From NCBI GenBank assembly GCA_033063855.1, contig CP093831.1, positions 21,886,001-21,950,000 on the forward strand: a stretch of 64,000 bases of DNA. Reading direction: 5' to 3'. This DNA comes from Smittia aterrima. Lineage: Eukaryota; Arthropoda; Insecta; Diptera; Chironomidae. Each line of letters opens with the position of its first letter. Position 1 is the stretch's first letter. The position numbers and the translations under genes are program-made. The notes beneath the pieces are model-generated. The model did no database searches. It saw only the letters and a program-made list of their open reading frames with translations, and was not told the DNA's origin. Positions 33,334 through 43,717 of the stretch are shown here, one piece after another.

Positions 33334-35416
33334 CTACTCTTCTTCGATTATAATTTCAATCGTGACTTGTTCTGATTTTCTGCTAATTGCTTTCAACTGC
33401 TTGAATTCTGTATTCTGACGTCTTGTTGTATAAAATGCTTCCAGAATATATTTCATGACGAGATAATCCTTCAATGTTATTAACCATTCGAAGATGAATG
33501 CAGCGACTGCCAGCAGCAAACTTAAAGTCCAAATGACAAATCCAGGTTCAAGCATCTTCATAGTTAAAACTTTCGGTTCGTTGATTGTTCTAAAACGCTT
33601 GTCATTTTCATTTGGCCATTGCGAATCGGTAAAATCAAAGAGTTTGTAAGTAAATAATTGTTCAAGTTTTTGGTCAAGAGCCTCGTAAAAAGGATGATGA
33701 CGAGGAAATTTTAGTCCACAGATACTAAGAGCAAACTCTTCTTTTTTGAGATTTTTTAGTAATTCTTTTTGTTTTTCTACTTTTTTTTCTGTATTGAAAA
33801 TAAATGAATTTATTTGAAAAGCTCCTTTCTTATAATTATAATTTCCCTCCATTGAATGAATGGTTCCCCTGTTAATATAAAGTAATTTGTTTTTTAGGAC
33901 TGTCATTACAGGTTAAAGGTTCAGGTAAATATTTTTTACATTTTCTTACCTTTTCGAAATTTCTGATTCCGGAAACTTCTCTTTGAAATTATCTTGCACA
34001 AAAAAAATGTAGCCTCTCTCGATCATCTCATCAATCGTGTCTACTCCTGGTTTTTCAAGGTCCTTTTGCATGAACTCGTACATCTTTCCCTGCCATGCTG
34101 TCCGAATGATCAAGCAATAAAGGATGAACAGCATCATGAGGAATCTTGCGAAGTTTCTCCGAGGTACAATGTTTTGTGAGATTCCAAAGAAAATACGAAC
34201 AATGTTCAACGATGGCGTTGTGACGTTTGAGTCAATGACGAAGTTTCTTGTGGTTCTGTTTACGCAGCAATACAAAATTGGAATTGTCGCAAATGCAGCA
34301 ACGAAAAATAGAAAGATCAGGGTCCAAGTGAATTTGTCAAAAGGCATCAACAGCTTCTCGTACTCAGAATAAAATTCTGGTTTATCGTACGACTGCAAAC
34401 GGGAGGTTGTATATTCAACTGGATACGTAATGAAGTTGAGGTCGAATCTGATTAAAACATAAATAGAATTTAGTAACAAACAAGAAATTTTTAAGAATCA
34501 CTTACGAATCGTTGTTCTTTGTGTAGCGATATCTGCTACTGTTAACATCAGTCAAAAATGCTTTCGATTGAAACAAATCAAATCTCATATCCCCAAATCT
34601 TCTATTTAAAGTAGCGTTTAAGCTTTCGTACAACACCATAAAAATAAAATCCAACGTTGTAAATGTCGATATTGCCATTGCCGAAAATTCTATTGGTTCT
34701 TCCTCATAAACGATCGTGCATCCATGAAGATTTGCCATCTTTTTCAATGAGAATTTGTCGTTTTCCCACTTGTTCGTGATTTTGTTGAATTTGTTGACTT
34801 CAATCAATGTCAGCTCTCCACATTTTTCAGGAGAGAACCAAAGGAATGTTAGAAGTTTGATGTAGCTTTCATCGTCAACGAGAAAATATTCGTATTGGAT
34901 GATGTCCAGGAGATAAGAATTAAATTCAGCTTCTTTATTCTTTGCTCTTCCCGAATATATTTCCTCTGTTATTTTGTTGTTCTTAGCTCTTTCTGCGACA
35001 TCGGCTTTGAGACGTTCAAGGTCTCTGGTAGTAGCGTTTTGGCAAAACACGAAAAGTTGTAGCGGTTTGAAATATTCGTTGTTCAAAACCAATTTCTGAT
35101 TAAAATCTTTGGCGAGTGAGAAATTGTTGAAGGTTATGATAGCTGAGGAGTCGAGAAAGACTTTGTCTTGGTCCAGTTGCAAGTTCTTCAGCTGAAATGG
35201 CATCGCGTTCTCGTTTAAATTCTTGAGAAACAATGACGTAATCGTGTCCGAGTCTACGCCATAGTTGTTGATGAACATTCGCGTTTCCAGGTGGAACAAG
35301 TGACGAGTTATGTTCTCAAATGCCTTTGACCAGGTTTGCTCCAAAGGATTCTCACTTAACAAAAATCCTTCGCACATCACTCTCAAAAACAACACAAGCA
35401 AAAAGTAAATTTTCAT
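33334..35416 (-). CDS. Divergent ionotropic receptor, array copy K (3 exons, intact)
   Basis: Spliced CDS 35416-34506, 34447-33950, 33868-33334, 647 aa. Signal peptide MKIYFLLVLFLRVMCEG; TM1 FTWTLIFLFFVAAF; pore TPSLNIVRIFFGIS; TM2 ending RTAWQGKMYEFM; S2 LSICGLKFPRHHP; TM3 FVIWTLSLLLAVAAF; tail EIIIEEE. The reading frame of exon 3 happens to continue through the intron upstream. The acceptor at 33869-33870 is chosen because it matches the other copies. The exon 1 variable segment is unusual (EEIYSGRAKNKEAEF instead of VHKAWDEVHKEADF). Its exact twin is K'. Confidence 0.88.
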
Positions 35417-35458
35417 TTTTTCTAAATTTTCAACTTATTAACTCGAAGAAATTCACTC

Positions 35459-35540
35459 AACTGACGGATGTTTATATACAAAGCTAAACATTGACCTGTC
35501 CAATTGATAAAAATGTCTCAACATGTTTTACATTATCAGG
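35459..35540 (-). promoter_or_regulatory. Promoter module of copy K
   Basis: In gene direction: the conserved box at 35540-35499 (CCTGATAATGTAAAACATGT, then TGAGACATTTTTATCAATTG), TGTATATAAA at 35480-35471, then GTCAGTTGAGTG at 35465-35454, about 45 bp before the ATG. TCAGT is the arthropod initiator core. The module is repeated with the same spacing in other copies. Confidence 0.5.
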
Positions 35541-35914
35541 AACAGGAAAAGTTTTATCAACATAAGGAAATATTCAAGGTCTCAAGAATCTTTTCAGTTA
35601 CACATTGCGTGATAGATCGTTGATAGAATAAAAACAAAACTTTGGTTGTCAACAGATTGGACTATGCCTCTCTAGTGACTCCTATTGAAACGAAAGTCAG
35701 ACATTAAAAGTTTTAAAAGGAAATAAAATCGATACACGATGCTTAATCGAAGTGATTTATTTTAAAACATTTGAAAAGTCAAATATAGTCTAGTAGAGTA
35801 AAACTATTGATTCCGTGCAGTTTTAATTCCTTGCGACTAGCCAATATCAACCTTCTCAACTAAATCCAAAAGGTTGAAGTTGGATTGTCGGTCCAAGTTA
35901 TGCTATATAACGTC

Positions 35915-37970
35915 TTAAATTTTTTCGTGAATCCAGTCAATTGTGTCTTTTTCTGAAGTTCTCTTATTTGCCTTCAACATTTTGAACTGTGTATTCTGAC
36001 GTCTTGTAGTGTAAAATGCCTCCAGAATGTATTTCATAACGATGTAATCCTTCAATGTTATCAACCATTCAAAGATGAATGCAGCGACTGCCAACAGCAA
36101 ACTTGAAGTCCAAATAACAAATCCAGGTTCAAGCATCTTCATAGTTAACACTTTCGGTTCGTTGATTGTACTAAAACGCTTGTGATCTACATTCGGCCAT
36201 GGAAGATCGGCTAAATCAGCGATTTCATGTGTGAAGGGAAGTTTGTGAGTAAAACATTGTTGAAGCTTTTGCTCAAAAATTTCGTAGAGAGGATGATGAC
36301 GTGGAAATTTGAGTCCACAGATGTTGACAGCAATATCTTCCTTCTTGAGACTTTTAATTGATTCTTTTTGTTCTTTTTGTGAACGTCCAAGATAAAAATG
36401 ATATGAGTTCATTTGCAAAGCGGGAGCCCTGATTACTTTGTCTTGAGAATTAATAATCCCTCTGTTAAAAAATGACTCAATAAAGGTTCAGGTAAATATG
36501 TTTTACAACTTCCTACCTTTTAGAAATTTCTGAATCCGGGAACTTCTCTTTGAAATTGTCTTGCATCATAAAATTGTAGCCTAGCTTGATCATCTCTTCA
36601 ATGGTTTCGACTCTTGGTTTTTCAATATCCTTCTGCATGAGCTCTAACGTTTTTCCTTGCCACGCTGTCCGAATGATCAAGCAATAAAGAATGAACATCA
36701 TCGCGAGGAATCTAGCGAAGTTTCTTCGAGGCACAACGATTTGTGAGATTCCAAAGAAAATGCGAATTACGTTCAGTGATGGCGTTGTAACGTTTGTGCC
36801 TATGACGAAGTCTCTTGTTGATCTTTCAACACAGCAGTACAACACCAGAATCGACGCGAATGCAGCAACGAAGAAAATTGCAATCAAAGCCCAAGTGAAG
36901 TTGTCGAAAGGCATCAACAGCTTCTCGTATTCAGAATAAAATTCTGGTAGATCAAAAGTCATCACTCGCAAAGTTGTTTGTTCAACAGGGAAAGTAATGA
37001 AGTTGAGATCGAACCTGATTAGAACATAATTAAAAGTAATGTTCAAGTCGCTTTTCAAGATCACTTACGAATCGTTGTTTTTTGTATAGCGATATCTGTC
37101 ATTGTTAGCTGCAGTCAAATATCCTTTTGCTTTTAACCAGTCAAAACGCATTTTCCCAGACCTTCTAGTGAAATTAGCGTTGAAGCTTTTAAAAACTATT
37201 ATTTCAACAGCAAACTCCAAGTGTGACATTCCCCATAAATACCATGGTTCTTTATCATAAACGATCGTGCATCCATGAAGATTTGCCATCTTTTTCATTG
37301 AGAATTTATCATTTTCCCACTTTTCCTTACTTTTGTCGAATTTGTTGACTTCAATCAATGTCAGCTCTCCACATTTTCCAGGAGAGTACCAAAGGAAAGT
37401 TAGAAGTTTGATGTAATTTTCTTCGTCAACGAGAAAGTATTCGTATTGGATGATGTCCAAGAAATAAGAATTGAAATCAGCTTCTTTGTGGACTTCATTC
37501 CATGCTTTATCTACTATTTCGGTTATTTTGTTGTTCTCTGCTCTTTCTGCGACATCGGCTTTGAGGGATTCAATTTCTTTGATGGTGACGTTTTGGCAAA
37601 ACACGAAGAGTTGTAGGGGTTTGAAGTATTCGTTGTTTAGAATCAACTTTTGATTGAAATCCTTGACGAGTGAAAAATTGTTGAAGGTTATGAGAGCTGA
37701 GGAGTCGAGAAAGACTTTGTCTAGGTTCAGTTGCAAGTTCTTCAGTTGAAATGGCATCGCGTTCTCGTTCAAACTCTTCAGAACTATTGACGTAATCGTG
37801 TTCAAGTCTACGCCATAGTTGTTAATGAACATTCTCGTTTCCAATTGGAACAAGTGACGAGTTATGTTCCCAAATGCCTTCGACCAGATTTGCTCCAAAG
37901 AATTCTCACTTAACAAAATTCCTTCGCACATCACTCTCAAAAACAACACATGCAAAAAGTAAATTTTCAT
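35915..37970 (-). CDS. Divergent ionotropic receptor, array copy L (3 exons, intact)
   Basis: Spliced CDS 37970-37069, 37014-36517, 36461-35915, 648 aa. Signal peptide MKIYFLHVLFLRVMCEG; TM1 FTWALIAIFFVAAFASI; pore TPSLNVIRIFFGIS; TM2 ends RTAWQGKTLELM rather than GKMYEFM; S2 VNICGLKFPRHHPLYE; TM3 FVIWTSSLLLAVAAF. The tail belongs to the second class, ending EKDTIDWIHEKI instead of the acidic EIVIEEE. It is the intact relative of truncated copy F, to which exons 2 and 3 are nearly identical. Exon 1 resembles copies C and F. Its exact twin is L'. Confidence 0.88.
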
Positions 37971-38065
37971 TTTCCTTCCAAATTTTTTATTTTCAACTTA
38001 TTAACTCGAGGAAACTCACTCAACTGACCAAAGTTTCTACACGGAACAAAATGCTGGTTGATCTG

Positions 38066-38109
38066 TCTAATTGATAAAAATATTGATAATCATGTTTTAC
38101 ATTATCAGG
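38066..38109 (-). promoter_or_regulatory. Diverged upstream box of copy L
   Basis: TCTAATTGATAAAAATATTG then ATAATCATGTTTTACATTATCAGG on +. Compared with the other copies, the AACATGTT core is altered to ATCATGTT and an insertion is present, so the palindrome is lost. Confidence 0.45.
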
Positions 38110-38249
38110 AACAGGAAGAGTTTTATCAACATAAGGAAATATTCAGGGCTTCAGGAATCTTTTCAGTTACACATCGTTCGTGATAGATCTTCGATTAAAA
38201 TGCATTGTGATTTGTGATGTTCTTAATGGTAATGATTCTTCCATTGCTT

Positions 38250-39200
38250 CAAAGAACTTGAATTCTGTTTCTGACAGTCTTGTAGTGTAAAATGCCTAAA
38301 ATGTTTCATGACGATGTAATCCTCAAATATCAACATTCGAAAGAAATAATGATGGCAGCAAAACTTGTCCAAATTCAACAATTCAAGCATCTTCATTTTT
38401 AATTTTTTCGGTTCGTGGATTGTTCTAAAGCGTTTGTCATTTTCATTTGGCCATTAGTATCGGCAAATGCAAGAATAGTTATAATTCTTTCAAGAATAAT
38501 TTTGCAATAACCTCGGAAAAAGATAGATTTGTCAGTGAGAGCAAACTCTTCTTTCTTGAGAGTTTTAAATAACTTTTTTGATTTTCTACTTTTTTTTGTT
38601 CTACTTCTACTTTGAAAGCATATGAATTGTTTGAAGCTAGTCCTGTCCCATATATTTAGTAAAATTTTTCCTTTGTAAAAAAAAAAATTATCCCTTATAA
38701 ATGACTTTAATATTGTTCTCTTGTAAATTTCAGTGATTTTGTTTTTTTCAACTCTAATGTTGATTTCCTTTCACGAAAAGCAAATTTAGTCTCGAATTTG
38801 TTCAATTGTGTTACTCCTGGTTTTTTCAACGATCTTTTTGTAATTCGATATTATGAAGTTTCTTTCTGAAATTTTTGCATAAAACAAAAAAAATAAGAAA
38901 TCATGCTTCAATTTTCGAGGGTACAACGATTTGTATTCCAAACAAAATGGAATTCAACGATTTTTTTCAAAATGTTGATTTTTTATCGCAGAAAAAAATA
39001 CGACAAATAAAGAACATCATGCTATCATGAAATAATCAGTGTACTCAGAAAATATTCTGTAAATCCTCAAAAGTTAATTCAATCGTATTCAAAGTTAAGA
39101 AAGTTAAATCAAAATATTAAAACATTATCAATTTAGGAATAAAATTTTTAAAGAACTTACGAATGATGGTTGTTTTGTGTAGCGATATCTGTACTGTTAA
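38250..39200 (-). pseudogene. Deletion-riddled IR relic resembling copy G
   Basis: 38250-38650 matches exon 3 of copy G (including TTTTTTCGGTTCGTGGATTG and CATTTTCATTTGGCCATT). 38790-39110 is a heavily shortened exon 2, and 39150-39200 matches the 3' end of exon 1 with its donor. Frames are broken throughout. Confidence 0.7.
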
Positions 39201-39204
39201 CAAG

Positions 39205-40090
39205 TCAAAAAATCGTGATGCAGCAACGAAGAAAATTCATCAAAGCCAAGTGAAGTTTCAAAGGCATCAACAGCTTCTCGTATTCAGAATAAAATTCTAG
39301 ACGACAGTCATCCCGAAATTATTTGTTCAACTAGTAATGAAGTTGAGATCGAACTGATTAGAACATAATTAAAAGTAATGTTCCAAGTCTTTTAAGATCA
39401 CTTACGAATCGTTGTTTTTTGTATCATATCTGTCATTGTTGTGCAGTCAAATATCCTTTTGATTTTAACAATCAAAACGCATTTTCAGACCTTCTAGTGA
39501 AATTAGCGTTGAAGCTTTTAGAAACTATAAATTTAACAGCAAACTCCAAGTGTGACATTTCCCATAAATCCCATGGTTCTTTATCATAAACAATTTTGCA
39601 TCCATGAAGATTTTTCATCTTTTTCATCGAGAATTTATCATTTTCCCACTTTTTCGTGATTTTCAATGTTAGTTTTCGACATTTTCCAGGAGAGAACCAA
39701 ACGAATGTTAGAAGTTTAATGTAATTTGCCTCTTCAACGAGAAAGTATTCGTATTGGATGATGTCCAAGAGATAAGAACTAAAATCAGCTTCTTGTCTTC
39801 TCCATGCTGTACTCTTCAGTTAGCGTTTCGTTTGAATTCTTCGAGTTTGAAATTTTGAGCTCAGTTTTCCCAAATACAAAATTTTCGAAGTTTTCGATTT
39901 TCAAATTTTCCAAGAGTGATGTTCTCACAACACGTTCATTTTTATTTGATTTAATGAAACGCCAATTGCGCAAAACATACACAGCAAAGAAAAATTTCAC
40001 ATAGAATTTTTTATTATTTCTTAGTTGTTCTCTGACCTTTTCGCGACACGCTTTGAGAATTATTTTTCTACATCGTTTTAACATTATCAA
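39205..40090 (-). pseudogene. Deletion-riddled IR relic resembling truncated copy F
   Basis: 39205-39360 matches the 5' half of exon 2 of F, and 39400-39790 matches its exon 1 end (DIIQYEYFLVEEANYIKLLT, then KFSMKKMKNLHGC). 39790-40015 matches the F-specific foreign insertion, and 40020-40080 the exon 1 remnant upstream of it. Sharing the insertion means this is a copy of the F pseudogene, or misassembled reads from it. Confidence 0.65.
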
Positions 40091-40209
40091 TGAAAATATT
40101 TTATTGCAATTTAAAACTCAAATAAAGTAACGCTGCTTTTCGTGAACTTGAAGAAATAAAATTTTTTTTAGTTCTCAAAGTCGAAATTTTTTTTTTTTCG
40201 TAATCAAAT

Positions 40210-42229
40210 CTAATGAAATGAGCAATTTTTAAATTTGCTCAAATTTCGGCTAGTCCCACTCGAAAGTTCCGTGTCTTCGATTACAATTTCAATCGTGACT
40301 TGTTCTGATTTTCTGCTAATTGCTTTCAACTGCTTGAATTCTGTATGCTGACGTCTTGTAGTGTAAAACGCTTCCAAAATGTATTTCATGACGAGAAAGT
40401 CCTTCAACGTTACCAACCATTCGAAGATAAATGCAGCGACTGCCAACAGCAAACTTAAAGTCCAAATGACAAATCCAGGTTCAAGCATCTTCATATTTAA
40501 AATTTTTGGTTCGTCGATTGTTCTAAAGCGCTTCTCGTTTTCATTCGGCCATTGTGAAAATCGAAGAGTTTGTAAGTAAAATTGTTGAAGCTTTTGGTCA
40601 AGAATCTCAAGAGAGGATGATGACGTGGAAATTTTAGTCCACAGATATTGCAAACTCTTCTTTCTTGAGATTTTAATTTCTTTTTGTTTTCTGTTTTTTT
40701 GAAAATCTTCTATTTATTGATATGAATTTGTTTGAAAAGCTATTGAATGTTTTCCTCGAGAAAAAATATCCCCTGTTAATAAAAAGTAATGTTATTAATA
40801 AAATTCAGGTAAATATTTTTACACTTCTTACCTTTTAGAAATTTCTGACTCTGGAAACTTCTCTTTGAAATTGTCCTGCATAATAAAACTGTAGTCTCTT
40901 TCAATCATCTCTTCAATAGTTTCTACTCCTGGTTTTCTAATATCCTTCTGCATTAACTCGTACATCTTTCCTTGCCACGCAGTTCGAATGATCAAGCAAT
41001 AAAGAATGAAAATCATCATGAGGAATTTAGCGAAGTTTCTTCGAGACACAACGATTTGTGAGATTCCAAAGAAAATGCGAATTACGTTCAGCGATGGTGT
41101 TGTAACGTTTGATATGACGAAGTCTCTTGTGATCTGTTTACGCAACAGTACAAAATGAATCGTCGCGAATGCAGCAACGAAGAAAAAGAAATCAATCAAG
41201 TGAAGTTGTCAAAAGGCATCAAGCTTCTCGTATCAGAATAAAATTCTATTTATCAAATCAAACGCGAAGTTGTATAATCAACTGGGAGTAATAAGTTGAG
41301 ATCGAATCTGATTAAAACATAATAAAATTTAAATAAACAAGCTTTTCAAGAATTACTTACGAATCGTTGTTTTTTGTGTAACGATATCTGCTATTGTTAA
41401 CATCAGTCAAATATGCTTTTGATTGAAACAAATCAAAACGCATTTCCCCAAATCTTCTTTTTAAAGAAGCGTTTAAGTTTTCTACAATTAAAAAACAAAA
41501 TCCAACATTGTAAATGACGACATAATAAAAATATGGTTCTTCGTCATAAACGATCGAGCATCCATGAAGATTTTTCATCTTTTTCATCGAGAATTTGTCA
41601 TTTTCCCACTTTTCCGTAATTTTGTCGAATTTGTTGACTTCAATCAATGTCAGCTCTCCACATTTTCCAGGAGAGAACCAAAGGAAAGTCAAAAGTTTGA
41701 TGTTGTTTGCCTCGTCAACGAGAAAGTATTCGTATTGGATGATGTCCAGCAGATACGAATTGAATTCAGCTTCTATTTCGGTTATTTTGTTGTTCTCTGC
41801 TCTTTCTGCAACATCGGTTTTGAGAGATTCAATTTCTTTGATGGTGACGTTTTGGCAAAACACGAAGAGTTGTAGCGGTTTGAAGTATTCGTTGTTCAAA
41901 ACCAATTTCTGATTGAAATCCTTAACGAGTTCGATATTGTTGAAGGTTATGAGAGCTGAGGAGTCGAGAAAGACTTTGTCTTGGTCCAGTTGCAAGTTCT
42001 TCAGTTGAAATGGCATCGCGTTCTCGTTTAAATTCTTCAGAACCATTGACGTAATCGTGTCCGAGTCTACGCCATAATTGTTGATGAACATTCTCGTTTC
42101 CAGTTGGAACAAGTGACGAGTAATGTTCTCAAATGCTTTCGACCAGGTTTGCTCCGAAGGATTCTCACTTGACGAAATTCCTTCGCACAACACTCTCAAA
42201 AACAACACAAGCAAAAGGTAAATTTTCAT
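40210..42229 (-). pseudogene. IR copy M: exon 1 intact, exons 2-3 with small deletions
   Basis: Exon 1 (42229-41361) is open with its donor and encodes signal peptide MKIYLLLVLFLRVLCEG and a full N-terminal region, though a few residues shorter near 41470-41530. Exon 2 (41307-40832) is 476 nt instead of 498, with frame-breaking losses before and within TM1; pore and TM2 remain (TPSLNVIRIFFGIS, RTAWQGKMYELM). Exon 3 (from about 40770) is frameshifted at its start and has lost the usual stop, running into EDTELSSGTSR. If the block is an assembly problem, M may be an intact gene in reality. Confidence 0.7.
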
Positions 42230-42320
42230 TTTTTTCTAAATTTTCTTATTTTTAACTTATTAGCTCGAGGAAATTCACTCAACTGACAGAAGTTTATATA
42301 CAAAGCTAAACATTGACCTG

Positions 42321-42362
42321 TCCAATTGATAAAAATGTTTCAACATGTTTTACATTATCAGG
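42321..42362 (-). promoter_or_regulatory. Conserved upstream box of copy M
   Basis: TCCAATTGATAAAAATGTTT then CAACATGTTTTACATTATCAGG on +, as in D, G, I and K. A TATATA motif lies near 42294 in the same relative place as in K. Confidence 0.5.
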
Positions 42363-42689
42363 AACAGGAAAAGTTTTATCAACATAAGGAAATATTCAGG
42401 GTTTTAACAATTTTTTCAGTTACACATTGCGTGATAGATCGTCGATAGAATAAAAACAAAACTTTGGTTGTCAACAGAATACATAGTCAGACAAAAAAAG
42501 TAGACATTATTTTTTTTTAAAAGGAAATAAAATCGATAGTGCTTTCGAATACTAATTTAAAATATAAGTCAAATTGCGAATAAGAAGAAATATTGGTTCG
42601 TGGATTTTACTGGGTTCAACTTTTGAAAATCCAAAATTGAAGTTCCATTTTCTGATATTGTCTTATTTTTAAATGTATTTATATATTTC

Positions 42690-43340
42690 AGACGAGGTAA
42701 TCTTTTAATATTACCATTCGAAATGAATCAGCAGTCTGAGCAAACTTAAGTCCTGACAAATCCTGGTTCAAGCATCTTCATAGTTAAAACTTTCGGTTCG
42801 TTGATTGTTCTAAAACGCTGTTCATTTCATTGGAAAGTAAATACTCAGTAAATTTGTAGAAAAATTGTTGAAGCTTTTCTCAAAATTTCGTAAAGATGAT
42901 GACGTGAAATTTAGTCCACAGATATCTTCTTCTTGAGATTTTTAGTGATTCTTTTTGTTATTTTGTGAAAACCAAAGATTGAAAATAACAATTCAGAAGT
43001 ATTCTTTGTTCAAAATATTTGTATGATATAAATTTCAGGAAATCGAAATCTGAATTTGAGAGCTTGATCATCTCTTCAAGGTTTCGACTCTGGTTTTCAA
43101 TATCTTTTGCATGAACTCGTACATTTTCCTGCCATTCGAATGATCAAGCAATAAAGTGAACATATCATGAGGAATTTGAAGTTTCTGAGAACGTTTGTGA
43201 GATTCCAAAAATACGAATACGTTCACATGGTGTTGTAAGTTTGCGCTGACGAAGTTTTTGATAACAAAATACGAATTGTCGAAACAACAAGAAAGAAAAT
43301 TGATCAAAAGTGAATTGACAAAAATTTTCATTCGTACTTA
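42690..43340 (-). pseudogene. Strongly degraded IR relic resembling relic H
   Basis: 42750-42960 shows exon 3 motifs (ATCCTGGTTCAAGCATCTTC, then GTTAAAACTTTCGGTTCGTT), and 43060-43330 an exon 2 reduced by dozens of small deletions (ATGATCAAGCAATAAAG, then ATCATGAGGAATTTG). No open frame of useful length remains. Confidence 0.65.
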
Positions 43341-43717
43341 AATATAAAGCTAACAACTGCAAACAGCGAATGATTATCAATGAAATTTTTCTGAAAAAAT
43401 TTAGAATTTTTCATTACCTTAGATGTTGAATAAAACATTTTTTCATGACGAAATAAAAAATCAAATCTCAACAAAATGTTTTTATTAGAAACAAATATTA
43501 AAATTTTTGTCACTCGTCCATTGAACAAAAATTTTTAGAAATCTAAAAACATATTCAATTTTTTCAAAGTTTTTTTATTTTCAACTCAAAGAATTTTGAT
43601 GAAGAACATAAAAATTCAAGTAAACCAAAATCTTTTCTTCTTGATGATCATCTTCATCCTTAAATGAGCAGTTTGGAATTTCTCAAATTTCCAGACAAGT
43701 TCCCTCACTCAAAAGTT

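Larger units (their letters stand above)
33298..38243. repeat. 4,946-bp duplicated block, copy 1
   Basis: This block recurs at 43682-48627 with a constant offset of 10,384 bp. Every stretch I compared, in exons, introns and spacers, is identical, and all encoded exons translate identically. The block carries genes K and L with their promoters. Both edges are abrupt: at 33297/43681 and 38244/48628 the sequences become unrelated. Confidence 0.9.
38244..43681. other. Degraded, deletion-rich block of IR-array sequence
   Basis: 5,438 bp between the two identical blocks. Aligned by eye with units at 24.3-28.9 kb, it runs in the same order: exon 3, exon 2, exon 1 start, then F-like pieces with the exon 1 insertion, then copy M, then an H-like relic. 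It differs mostly by loss of one to several bases at many places, with long runs of exact identity between. For example, near 43153 AAAGTGAACATATCATGAGG corresponds to AAAGAATGAACATCATCATG-type sequence elsewhere. Such deletion-only divergence is atypical of natural pseudogenes and suggests a consensus built from misaligned paralogous reads. Copy M's exon 1 inside it is nevertheless intact. Confidence 0.7.

Noticed and set aside
34506..35416. Signs of horizontal transfer or a bacterial origin of the array
   Set aside because: GT-AG introns, signal peptides and shared structure with insect IRs all argue for a native insect gene family.
35471..35480. Classic TATA box for the IR genes
   Set aside because: TGTATATAAA occurs only in some copies and lies about 16 nt, not about 30 nt, from the initiator-like site, so I only note it as TATA-like.
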